Both the position numbers and the translations under genes were made by a program. Shown piece after piece: positions 1 to 5,478 of a DNA stretch of 5,549 nt. A model generated the notes under the pieces. The model did no database searches. It saw nothing but the letters and a program-made list of their open reading frames with translations, and was not told where the DNA came from. The DNA is taken from positions 1-5,549 of the forward strand of contig CANTWQ010000065.1 of the NCBI GenBank assembly GCA_947853365.1. Reading direction: 5' to 3'. Within the stretch, counting starts at the first letter, position 1. Every line of letters begins with the position of its first letter. Origin of the DNA: an uncultured Bacilli bacterium (GTDB lineage Bacteria; Bacillota_I; Bacilli_A; RF39; UBA660).

Positions 1-33
1 ATTATTTCTAGTAATGATATTATTACTATTACA

Positions 34-75
34 ATAATAAAAGCATCTGATTTCAACTAGGTTGATTTCAGATGC
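34..75 (-). terminator. Intrinsic terminator at the left edge
   Basis: On the minus strand, 8-bp outer arms (75-68 with 50-43) enclose a symmetrical AA/AA internal loop, a 5-bp inner stem (65-61 with 57-53) and a CTA loop (60-58). The hairpin is followed directly by TTTTATTATT (42-33). The plus strand has no T-tract after the hairpin, so it acts in the minus direction. It ends the short transcript predicted from the promoter at 158-186, and could also back up ATPase transcription, since no other terminator is seen after the ATPase stop codon. Confidence 0.8.
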
Positions 76-151
76 AACTCAAACTTAAGGGAAACATCTG
101 ACTCACATAATCAAATGTATCCTTTTTTATTGTATGAAGATTTCTTCATCC
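34..151 (-). ncRNA. Candidate small RNA or attenuated leader RNA
   Basis: A promoter (158-186) and an intrinsic terminator (34-75) bracket about 120 bases that hold no credible gene. The only ATG reading frames are an 8-codon frame that begins almost at the predicted transcript start with no ribosome site, and ATG-TGA. A 6-bp hairpin (149-144 with 139-134, ATGAAG/CTTCAT) lies near the 5' end. The segment TCAGATG (101-95) can pair with CATCTGA (74-68), which is also the 5' arm of the terminator hairpin, so two mutually exclusive folds are possible. That layout suits a leader attenuator for a gene left of the window, but a free-standing sRNA is equally possible. It matches no RNA family I recognise. 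Promoter and terminator are read from sequence; the RNA itself is inferred. Confidence 0.5.
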
Positions 152-157
152 ATATTC

Positions 158-186
158 ATTATAGCATAAAATCAAAGGGGTTGCAA
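158..186 (-). promoter_or_regulatory. Extended -10 promoter after the ATPase stop
   Basis: On the minus strand, TATAAT (163-158, perfect consensus) is preceded by TGC (166-164), an extended -10 element, and by TTGCAA (186-181, 4 of 6 to TTGACA) at exactly 17 bp. It begins only a few bases past the ATPase stop codon. The predicted start is near 151, so it drives the non-coding stretch to the left, not the ATPase. Confidence 0.72.
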
Positions 187-191
187 ATCCT

Positions 192-2834
192 TTACACACC
201 ACCTTTTTCTCCACGACACCGAAGATAAATTTTTCGTATAAAATCAACAGGAACGACCGTAAAAGCAAACAACAGCATAATTTGAAACTCGATAAATGTC
301 AAACCAAACGTCCGAAAGATCTCTCCACCATAATAAATCAAATACACTTGCACAACGATAATAAATAAAATAACAAAGAGAAAAGCCCGATTTTCATAAA
401 GATGAGATAACAAGTTCAAACGATGGGTTCGCGCATTAAAACAGTTAAAAATTCCCATAAAGATAAATAAACCAAAAAATGCCGTCATTAGATATTTATC
501 ATTTTCTCCGAAACGAAACAAAGTTGAAACCCATTGGCTTTTCAAGAAAAACACACATAGCAAAGAAGAATAAAGACCTGTAAATAAGATCTCTCCAATC
601 ATATAACGGTTCATAATTGGTTCTTCTTTTTTCTTTGGCGGTTCCTGCATATATTCCTTCAAAGGCGGTTCATAACTAAAAGCAATTCCTGCCAAAGTAT
701 CCATAATCATATTGATCCATAGCATTTGGATGACTGTCACAGGTGTTTCTACACCAATAAACGGACCCACAACCGATAAAAGAATTGCGCAAAGATTGAT
801 GGTCAATTGAAAAATAATAAATTTCCGAATACTTTTAAAAATAGTTCGACCAAAGAGAATGGCTTTCGAAATCGATAAAAAATTATCATCCAAAATCACA
901 ATATCACTGGCTTCTTTGGATACTTCGGTTCCACTTCCCATCGCAAAACCAACATCTGCTTTCTTTAATGCCGGAGCATCATTGACACCATCTCCCGTCA
1001 TACCAACGACGAGTCCTAAACTTTGACCAATGCGAACCAAACGACTCTTGTCCTGCGGTAAACTTCTAGCCACAATACGAAGACGAGGAAGAATCTCTCG
1101 TAATTCTTCATCACTTTTTAAAGCCAATTCATCACTGGTTAACACAATATCTTCTTTTCTCCGCAATAAACCGACTTGTCTAGCAATCGACATTGCCGTA
1201 TCCTTATTATCTCCGGTGATCATCACGGTTTGAATGCCAGCCGCTTCGACCATACGAACGCCTTCAATGGCTTCTTTTCGCACTTCATCTTGAATCATCA
1301 AAAAGCCCAAAAAAGTAAGATTTGCTAAATTTTCTACATGATACTGATCGGAATAAGCCAGTGCTAAAACACGAACACCGTCCTGCACCTGTTTGGCAAT
1401 CGATGAAAAATATTGTTGTTTATCAAAAGTACGATGTTTATTCATTCCCTCATCGACATAAGAAGTACACAAAGGTAAGATCTTTTCTGGTGCTCCTTTC
1501 ACCAAAAGCATTTTACGACTATTCCAATCAACCAAAGCTGTAGAATACTTTTTTTTGCTATCGAAAGATTCCGCCTTTAACAAATAAAAGGGAATCTTAG
1601 GATCCTCTTTCAGAAAAGAAAGCAACGCTCGATCAGTCATATTGCCCCCAATCACATGACGTTTAGAATCAAAAGAACTGGCATTGTTTGCAAAAAGAGA
1701 CAACCCCATCAAAGTTGCATAAGTATGATACGGCTTTAAATCAGAATAACGGTGATAAGAATGAAAAGTAGCACTTTGATAACAAGTCACTTCTAGCTTT
1801 CCTTTCGTTAACGTCCCTGTTTTATCGGTAAATAGTAAATTCAAACTTCCCGCCGTTTCAATACCGACAAGTTTACGAACCAACACATGATTTTTTAACA
1901 ATCGTTTCATATTAGAAGATAAAACCAATGTGATCATCATAGGTAATCCTTCCGGAACAGCAACGACAATAATAGTAACACTCAACGTCAAAGCATACAA
2001 AATATGGCCAAACAACACAGGAAAATTCGTAAGCGTTTCTAAAATCAAAGGCCAATCAAAGCCATTATCGATCACGATAACCGAAAACAAATAAGAAAAC
2101 GATACCAAAAAAGCACCACAATAGCCAATCCGACTAATCATTTTCGCTAATCCCCGTAACCGCACTTTTAAAGGACTTTCCGGCTGCTTTTCTTGCAATT
2201 CTTGGGCCATCTTACCATAGAACGTTTGATTTCCTACTTCCAATACTTGCATCCAAGCTTCTTTCGCATAAACCACACAACCACGATAAACCGAATTCTT
2301 CGGTGTAATATTCCCCCCTAAATTGGGCTCTTTGTTTTTTTCTTTGGCTTCACCATTGATCGAAGACTCATCGACACTGACTTCTCCTTGCACGATAATT
2401 CCATCCGCTGGTATTTTATCACCCGCCTGCAAAAGTACCAGATCACCAACAACAATATCATCAATCGGAATGTTCTCTACCTTACCATTACGTTTCACTT
2501 TACACAAAATTTTAGAAGAGGCTTCCTGTAGTTTACGAAAAGCCTTTTCACTGCCATATTCCGAAATCGTCGAAATAAAAGAGGCAACAAAAATAGCAAT
2601 CACAATACCAAGCGTTTCAAACCAATCAAAATCTTGAAATAAAAAAATAGTTTTAATCATCAATGCAATCAACAATATTTTAATGATCGGATCTCCCAAC
2701 GTTTCCAATAACATTTGCCATAAACGATTCTGCTTTTCTCCAGTAATTTGATTATCTCCAAATTTTTTTCGATTTTCTTCTACTTCTTTTAAGGTAAGAC
2801 CTACTTCTAGATTGGTACGTTTCCTATTTCCCAT
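192..2834 (-). CDS. PMCA-type calcium-translocating P-type ATPase
   Basis: This protein of 880 residues is a membrane pump expected to export Ca2+ from the cytoplasm using ATP. A cation N-terminal region (about 1-45) leads into M1-M2 (about 50-92), the actuator domain, M3-M4 (about 235-303), the P and N domains, and M5-M10 (about 672-865). Visible motifs are PEGLP in M4 (294-298), the phosphorylated Asp337 in DKTGTLT, KGAPE (446-450) in the nucleotide domain, TGD (540-542) and TGDGVNDAP (613-621). In M6, N708 and D712 match the SERCA Ca-site residues N796 and D800. M5 reads FQLTIN (675-680), as in PMCA pumps, without the SERCA M5 glutamate, which favours a single Ca site. The actuator loop reads NGEA (160-163) instead of TGES, keeping the catalytic Glu. 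The length is normal for bacterial members. The ATG start has AGGAGG (2842-2847) 7 bases upstream. Family assignment is firm; Ca2+ specificity is inferred from motifs. Confidence 0.95.
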   Translation of the reverse strand: MGNRKRTNLEVGLTLKEVEENRKKFGDNQITGEKQNRLWQMLLETLGDPIIKILLIALMIKTIFLFQDFDWFETLGIVIAIFVASFISTISEYGSEKAFRKLQEASSKILCKVKRNGKVENIPIDDIVVGDLVLLQAGDKIPADGIIVQGEVSVDESSINGEAKEKNKEPNLGGNITPKNSVYRGCVVYAKEAWMQVLEVGNQTFYGKMAQELQEKQPESPLKVRLRGLAKMISRIGYCGAFLVSFSYLFSVIVIDNGFDWPLILETLTNFPVLFGHILYALTLSVTIIVVAVPEGLPMMITLVLSSNMKRLLKNHVLVRKLVGIETAGSLNLLFTDKTGTLTKGKLEVTCYQSATFHSYHRYSDLKPYHTYATLMGLSLFANNASSFDSKRHVIGGNMTDRALLSFLKEDPKIPFYLLKAESFDSKKKYSTALVDWNSRKMLLVKGAPEKILPLCTSYVDEGMNKHRTFDKQQYFSSIAKQVQDGVRVLALAYSDQYHVENLANLTFLGFLMIQDEVRKEAIEGVRMVEAAGIQTVMITGDNKDTAMSIARQVGLLRRKEDIVLTSDELALKSDEELREILPRLRIVARSLPQDKSRLVRIGQSLGLVVGMTGDGVNDAPALKKADVGFAMGSGTEVSKEASDIVILDDNFLSISKAILFGRTIFKSIRKFIIFQLTINLCAILLSVVGPFIGVETPVTVIQMLWINMIMDTLAGIAFSYEPPLKEYMQEPPKKKEEPIMNRYMIGEILFTGLYSSLLCVFFLKSQWVSTLFRFGENDKYLMTAFFGLFIFMGIFNCFNARTHRLNLLSHLYENRAFLFVILFIIVVQVYLIYYGGEIFRTFGLTFIEFQIMLLFAFTVVPVDFIRKIYLRCRGEKGGV

Positions 2835-2841
2835 ACAAAAG

Positions 2842-2847
2842 CCTCCT
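2842..2847 (-). promoter_or_regulatory. Ribosome binding site of the Ca-ATPase
   Basis: A perfect AGGAGG lies 7 bases before the ATG at 2834 and fixes that start. The short inverted repeat CATAC/GTATG flanks this site and overlaps the start codon, but with only 5 bp and a loop near 19 bases it is probably weak. Confidence 0.85.
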
Positions 2848-2882
2848 AAAAAAATGTATGAGAAAAAAACTTTGAAAAGAAG

Positions 2883-2905
2883 AAAAAAAGTCGACTTCTA
2901 TCGAC
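2883..2905 (-). terminator. Second hairpin plus T-tract in the ATPase leader
   Basis: On the minus strand GTCGA (2905-2901) and TCGAC (2894-2890) pair around a 6-base loop, followed by seven T (2889-2883). It lies between the phosphatase terminator and the ATPase ribosome site. It may be a back-up terminator for the phosphatase unit or, if the ATPase promoter lies upstream of it, a leader attenuator. The stem is only 5 bp, so strength is uncertain. Confidence 0.5.
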
Positions 2906-2917
2906 GAAAACAAAACC

Positions 2918-2941
2918 AAAAAAAGAAAGTAATCTACTTTC
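2918..2941 (-). terminator. Intrinsic terminator of the histidine phosphatase
   Basis: On the minus strand GAAAGTA (2941-2935) and TACTTTC (2931-2925) form a 7-bp stem with a GAT loop, followed by seven T (2924-2918). It lies about 45 bases after the phosphatase stop. A further 5-bp hairpin (CTTGG/CCAAG, 2974-2959) without a T-tract precedes it. Confidence 0.8.
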
Positions 2942-2985
2942 CCATCTATCTTTACTCTCTTGGATGTCACCAAGTTACGAAATGA

Positions 2986-3609
2986 TTACAAGATTTCTTC
3001 ATGTGATACATCATTATAAGACAACAAGGTAAATTTCTCGGTATCAAAATCAAATTCCAGTTCCGTCAATGCAGTATTTCTCGTTCTGTCTACTTCTGGT
3101 AATTTCGAAAAAGGCATCCCCAGCAAATAACAAACAAAAATGCGAATAATCATACCATGACTAGCCACCAAAATATGACCATTCGGATGTAAACGAGCCA
3201 GGCGTTTTAAACAATGCATGAAACGTGCCAAACCTTCTTCCACTTCTTCTTGCCCCGGTACCCCTTTAAAATAATCATATTGAATAAAAAATTCCCACAC
3301 ATTCGGAAACTTATCAGCAATCTCATCTCGTGGTGTTCCCTCTAATTCTCCATAAGAAAGTTCTAACAACCCATCGTCAGTAATCACCGGTTGATGCAAT
3401 TCTTTAGCAATCGGTCTAACGGTTTCGATGGCCCGCTTCATCGGACTAGAATAAACAGCATCAAAAGCAATTCCCCTCAAACGATTGGTCAAATCACGAA
3501 TTTGTTGATATCCATAAGTACTTAAGGGAACTTCTTTTCTTCCCGAAAAAGAACGTTTCATATTGGCCTTCGTTTGGGCATGTCTCACTAAAGTAATTTT
3601 TGTTTTCAT
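2986..3609 (-). CDS. Histidine phosphatase family protein (phosphoglycerate mutase-like)
   Basis: This 207-residue cytosolic enzyme belongs to the histidine phosphatase superfamily (the cofactor-dependent phosphoglycerate mutase fold). The signature LVRHAQT (7-13) carries the nucleophile His10 with Arg9. SGR (22-24), SSPMKRAIET (54-63, with Arg59), the acidic residue Glu83 in the LLELSYGELEG stretch and ASHG (149-152, with the second catalytic His151) complete the expected phosphate pocket. The length fits the small single-domain phosphatases (CobC/PhoE/GpmB-like) rather than the roughly 230-250-residue glycolytic dPGM, so a broad-specificity or small-metabolite phosphatase is more likely than a glycolytic mutase. 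The substrate cannot be read from sequence. The ATG is preceded by AGAGAGG with 5 bases between. It has its own promoter (3637-3645) and terminator, so it is probably monocistronic. Confidence 0.9.
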   Translation of the reverse strand: MKTKITLVRHAQTKANMKRSFSGRKEVPLSTYGYQQIRDLTNRLRGIAFDAVYSSPMKRAIETVRPIAKELHQPVITDDGLLELSYGELEGTPRDEIADKFPNVWEFFIQYDYFKGVPGQEEVEEGLARFMHCLKRLARLHPNGHILVASHGMIIRIFVCYLLGMPFSKLPEVDRTRNTALTELEFDFDTEKFTLLSYNDVSHEEIL

Positions 3610-3636
3610 GTAAACCTCTCTCTATTCTACGGTAAA

Positions 3637-3645
3637 ATTATAGCA
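3637..3645 (-). promoter_or_regulatory. Extended -10 promoter of the histidine phosphatase
   Basis: On the minus strand TATAAT (3642-3637) is preceded by TGC (3645-3643), an extended -10 element. The -35 region at 17 bp is T-rich and poor, as is tolerated with an extended -10. The predicted start is near 3630, giving a leader of about 20 bases that contains the ribosome site. Confidence 0.7.
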
Positions 3646-3661
3646 GAAATCACCCCAAAAG

Positions 3662-3693
3662 AAAAGAAAAACGATTCATCGAATCCGTTTTTC
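3662..3693 (-). terminator. Intrinsic terminator overlapping the end of the 350-residue gene
   Basis: On the minus strand AAAAACG, a bulged G, then ATTC pairs with GAATCGTTTTT across a 3-base loop (3692-3667), and the T-tract continues as CTTTTC. The TGA stop codon of the upstream gene (3678-3676) lies at the loop and 3' arm. The A-rich/T-rich symmetry could allow function in both directions. It separates the unknown gene from the phosphatase promoter. Confidence 0.72.
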
Positions 3694-4728
3694 TTGTAAG
3701 CAGTGTAATACTTCTTCTAACTGGTGATACAAAATATCATCCAAAACAACAAATGTAATTTCTTGTAAGGATGAAAAATAATAAAGTTGAAAATAAAAGA
3801 GCAAGCTAAGAACCGACGTGATAGCAAGAATTCGTTGTTGTTCCTTTTGATAAAAGAAATCAAACAAAATCGTTCCTGAGGCCTTATGCTTTTCTTCCAT
3901 ATCATGATAACTATGAAGCAAGGCATAAAAATACGCATCTTCCACCTCACTGTCAATTTCATCTTTTTCCTTTAAAAAAGGAACACTCATTAACGTTTGA
4001 CTCTCTTCTTCAAAAAGATTTCCATAATACTTGCATCGATCATAAAAACTATAATATTCCATTTTCTTCTCTATCTCTCGTGATAATTTGATCTTACTTC
4101 CTACCATTTGACAAAGATCCCAAAACGGTACCTGATCTTGATTGTATAAATAAGCAAGCATGACAAAATTACTATCCATTGGAATATAATCACAATCGAA
4201 ATATAACGTTGGTTGATTGCAATAAGGACATAAGCAAAGTTTCTTTTTTGTTTTTTGATAAATCATATCGACATAAAAGACATTGCGACAGGAAAAGCAA
4301 GCTGCGACATTGCTCGTCGAAAGTTTATCTAACGTCGCTTTGCTTTCTGGAAGATGTATCACTTCTTCTAACATTTCCGAAAAAGAATAATCACTGGCCG
4401 GCAAAGAACTACTGACCACTTTTAACATTGCTTTGATAATATTTAAAATCGTTCGATCTAAAATTACCTGTTCCAATAATCCCGATTCGATTTTTCCTTC
4501 ATAAAGATAATACATCAGTAACAATTCAAGTCCACAATCAGATAATTCTGCAATCGGAACCAATTTTACTTTTTTAAAATAATATCGATAGTTTTTAGGT
4601 ACTACAAAATGATAGGAACAATCGCGATAAAACGATGATAACATTTTTTTACTATTTTTCTTTCTAAGATCTTCTTTTTCGACAATTTGAAAAAATTTCA
4701 CATATGGTTTTAACCAAGCATATTTCAT
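3676..4728 (-). CDS. Uncharacterised protein with zinc-ribbon-like CxxC pairs
   Basis: I do not recognise this protein of 350 residues. The one clear motif is CFSC (144-147) and CPYC (167-170), two CxxC pairs 19 residues apart, a spacing suited to a structural zinc ribbon. The N-terminal part is basic and rich in aromatic residues (for example 45-53, KNYRYYFKK). The part after the ribbon is charged and Tyr-rich. Residues about 300-318 form a strongly hydrophobic stretch that could be a membrane segment or a buried helix. The ATG at 4728 is chosen over an in-frame TTG at 4770 because a ribosome site, AAAGGGTGG (4734-4742), lies 5 bases before the ATG, whereas the TTG lies inside the tRNA-Ser terminator hairpin. 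No good promoter is visible between that terminator and the gene, so expression may rely on read-through. Codon use looks like its neighbours. It is probably a lineage-restricted gene. Confidence 0.82.
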   Translation of the reverse strand: MKYAWLKPYVKFFQIVEKEDLRKKNSKKMLSSFYRDCSYHFVVPKNYRYYFKKVKLVPIAELSDCGLELLLMYYLYEGKIESGLLEQVILDRTILNIIKAMLKVVSSSLPASDYSFSEMLEEVIHLPESKATLDKLSTSNVAACFSCRNVFYVDMIYQKTKKKLCLCPYCNQPTLYFDCDYIPMDSNFVMLAYLYNQDQVPFWDLCQMVGSKIKLSREIEKKMEYYSFYDRCKYYGNLFEEESQTLMSVPFLKEKDEIDSEVEDAYFYALLHSYHDMEEKHKASGTILFDFFYQKEQQRILAITSVLSLLFYFQLYYFSSLQEITFVVLDDILYHQLEEVLHCLQEKRIR

Positions 4729-4733
4729 CCCAA

Positions 4734-4742
4734 CCACCCTTT
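4734..4742 (-). promoter_or_regulatory. Ribosome binding site deciding the start of the 350-residue gene
   Basis: AAAGGGTGG lies 5 bases before the ATG at 4728. It is an imperfect Shine-Dalgarno, but it is the only one in this gap, and it favours this start over the TTG located in the terminator stem at 4770. Confidence 0.6.
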
Positions 4743-4751
4743 TGTTTACAG

Positions 4752-4777
4752 AAAAAATCCCTGTTACCAAGGATTTT
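4752..4777 (-). terminator. Intrinsic terminator of tRNA-Ser
   Basis: On the minus strand AAAATCCTTG (4777-4768) pairs with CAGGGATTTT (4763-4754), 10 bp including one G-T wobble, around a GTAA loop that fits the GNRA tetraloop pattern. The 3' arm runs into a six-T tract (4757-4752). It starts about 12 bases after the CCA end of tRNA-Ser, and the next gene begins 24 bases after it. Confidence 0.82.
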
Positions 4778-4788
4778 ATAATTCATCA

Positions 4789-4879
4789 TGGCGGAGTGGG
4801 AGGGATTTGAACCCTCGCAGCAGTTGCCCGCTCTACACCCTTAGCAGGGGCGCCTCTTCAGCCTCTTGAGTACCACTCC
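4789..4879 (-). tRNA. tRNA-Ser(GCU)
   Basis: This 91-base serine tRNA has an encoded CCA end (4791-4789) and decodes AGC/AGU. The acceptor stem GGAGTGG/CCACTCC is fully paired and the discriminator is G. The anticodon stem CGCCC/GGGTG encloses the loop CTGCTAA with anticodon GCT. A long variable arm of about 19 bases marks a class II tRNA. The T-arm is GAGGG-TTCAAAT-CCCTC, with the usual T at position 55. It has its own promoter and terminator, separate from the other tRNAs here. Confidence 0.97.
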
Positions 4880-4912
4880 AAATGGATACATCAAATGCAT
4901 TCCGTAATTAAA

Positions 4913-4941
4913 ATAATACAGGATTTTTTACATTATGTCAA
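4913..4941 (-). promoter_or_regulatory. Promoter of tRNA-Ser
   Basis: On the minus strand TTGACA (4941-4936, perfect) and TATTAT (4918-4913, 5 of 6) are 17 bp apart. The predicted start near 4906 leaves a leader of about 27 bases before the mature tRNA. This is the strongest sigma-70/sigma-A-type promoter in the window, as expected for a stable RNA gene. Confidence 0.88.
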
Positions 4942-4943
4942 GT

Positions 4944-4956
4944 AACATCCGATGTT
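4944..4956. repeat. 13-base perfect palindrome upstream of the tRNA-Ser promoter
   Basis: AACATC and GATGTT are perfect inverted arms around one central base, ending three bases before the -35 box. The centre falls near -44 relative to the predicted start. It could be a protein binding site or a chance repeat. It lacks a T-tract, so it is not an obvious terminator for the 108-residue gene. Confidence 0.3.
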
Positions 4957-4966
4957 CCAAGAAAAA

Positions 4967-5293
4967 TTACGAATGATGGGGAGGAAACAATGACTTTACG
5001 AATTGCTTTGCTTTACTTTCGGATGGATGAGGATCCTCCACTTCTTTTTCTAATACTGGATGCATATAAATCTTTTTACCATCTTCGGCAATATGATAAT
5101 GAAACAATACTTCTTGCCCAGAAGAATCGATCTTGACCGGTTGCTCTTTTTGATAAGCAAGATACATCTGCATTGGCATATCGCCCACATCTCCTAATAC
5201 TTTACCATCAACGCGATAAAACAAAAAATGATTGGGATTTGTTAGTTCCTCTAACACATATTCGCCTTTGATTTGTTTTTTATTTTTTTTCAA
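4967..5293 (-). CDS. Uncharacterised 108-residue protein, TTG start
   Basis: I do not recognise this small soluble protein. It has a very basic start (MKKNKKQIKG), a mixed hydrophobic and charged middle (about 11-80) with FLFYRVDGKVLG (23-34) and VLFHYHIAEDGKKIY (62-76) that look like short beta strands with turns, and an acidic then basic tail ending PPHHS. There is no signal peptide, membrane segment or cysteine. The start is TTG at 5293, supported by AAGGAGG (5301-5307) 7 bases upstream; no in-frame ATG is available nearby. Codons 2-4 contain a run of eight A. A 14-codon ORF in another frame overlaps the start (see 5280-5324). No terminator is seen after the stop, so transcripts may run into tRNA-Ser. 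It is likely a real gene because of the strong ribosome site and its fit in the gap, but its function is unknown. Confidence 0.75.
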   Translation of the reverse strand: MKKNKKQIKGEYVLEELTNPNHFLFYRVDGKVLGDVGDMPMQMYLAYQKEQPVKIDSSGQEVLFHYHIAEDGKKIYMHPVLEKEVEDPHPSESKAKQFVKSLFPPHHS

Positions 5294-5324
5294 ATGTTCC
5301 CCTCCTTATTCTCATTTTCATCAT
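5280..5324 (-). other. Small upstream ORF overlapping the start of the 108-residue gene
   Basis: A 14-codon frame begins with ATG ATG (5324, 5321) and ends at TAA (5282-5280), eleven bases into the next gene, in a different frame. AAGGTGG lies just upstream as a possible ribosome site. A loss of one A from the eight-A run would fuse this frame to the 108-residue protein. It may be chance, a coupling leader, or a trace of a longer original N-terminus. Confidence 0.25.
5301..5307 (-). promoter_or_regulatory. Ribosome binding site fixing a TTG start
   Basis: AAGGAGG, extended by GG, lies 7 bases before the TTG at 5293. Ideal sequence and spacing make TTG the convincing start of the 108-residue gene. 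Confidence 0.85.
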
Positions 5325-5348
5325 GCCACCTTCAAATAAAAATGCCAG
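5320..5348 (-). promoter_or_regulatory. Possible promoter of the 108-residue gene
   Basis: On the minus strand CTGGCA (5348-5343, 4 of 6) and CATGAT (5325-5320, 4 of 6) are 17 bp apart, with TGG before the -10. It sits just after the tRNA-operon terminator, where a promoter is needed. The match is weak. If it is used, the first ATGs of the overlapping small ORF would not be transcribed. Confidence 0.35.
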
Positions 5349-5355
5349 TTAAGTC

Positions 5356-5380
5356 AAAAAAACTCTTGATCATCAAGAGT
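5356..5380 (-). terminator. Intrinsic terminator of the tRNA-Asn/tRNA-Glu operon
   Basis: On the minus strand ACTCTTGA (5380-5373) and TCAAGAGT (5369-5362) form a perfect 8-bp stem with a TGA loop, and the 3' arm runs into seven consecutive T (5362-5356). It lies 13 bases after the CCA of tRNA-Glu. Confidence 0.88.
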
Positions 5381-5393
5381 AACAGACAAAATA

Positions 5394-5470
5394 TGGTGAC
5401 CAGTACGGGATTCGGACCCGTGAATGCCGCCGTGAAAGGGCGGTGTGTTAAGCCTCTTCACCAACTGGCC
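5394..5470 (-). tRNA. tRNA-Glu(UUC)
   Basis: This 77-base tRNA has an encoded CCA end (5396-5394). The acceptor GGCCAGT pairs with ACTGGTC (one G-T wobble) and the discriminator is A. The D-stem is GTG/CAC with GG in the loop. The anticodon stem CCGCC/GGCGG encloses CTTTCAC with anticodon TTC, decoding GAA/GAG. The T-arm is ACGGG-TCCGAAT-CCCGT: position 55 is C, where nearly all elongator tRNAs have T (pseudouridine). It lies 8 bases after tRNA-Asn in the same operon, followed by a terminator. Confidence 0.96.
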
Positions 5471-5478
5471 AAAAAAAA

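Noticed and set aside
9..28. 7-bp inverted repeat TAGTAAT/ATTACTA at the left edge
   Set aside because: It is entirely A/T-dominated with no T-tract and lies in very AT-rich sequence, so chance pairing is likely; too close to the edge to interpret.
145..153. 8-codon ORF in the 34-186 transcript as a leader peptide
   Set aside because: Its ATG falls at or before the predicted transcription start and has no ribosome site.
1030..1543. Two plus-strand ORFs (67 and 73 codons) opposite the ATPase
   Set aside because: They are antisense shadows of a conserved gene with all family motifs, with no ribosome sites or recognisable protein features.
2323..2637. Plus-strand ORF of 104 codons opposite the ATPase N-terminal region
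   Set aside because: It is an antisense shadow over the conserved actuator domain; composition is Ser/Thr-rich low complexity typical of such shadows.
2832..2858. CATAC/GTATG inverted repeat around the ATPase ribosome site
   Set aside because: Only 5 bp with a loop near 19 bases; too weak to propose as a translational switch without comparative evidence.
3717..3962. Minus-strand ORF of 81 codons
   Set aside because: It is an alternate frame inside the 350-residue gene without a ribosome site; the longer frame runs uninterrupted and has a CxxC core.
4179..4415. Plus-strand ORF of 78 codons
   Set aside because: It is antisense to the zinc-ribbon region of the 350-residue gene.
4729..4770. 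N-terminal extension of the 350-residue protein from TTG at 4770
   Set aside because: The TTG lies inside the tRNA-Ser terminator stem with no ribosome site, and the extension adds 14 residues that overlap the T-tract.
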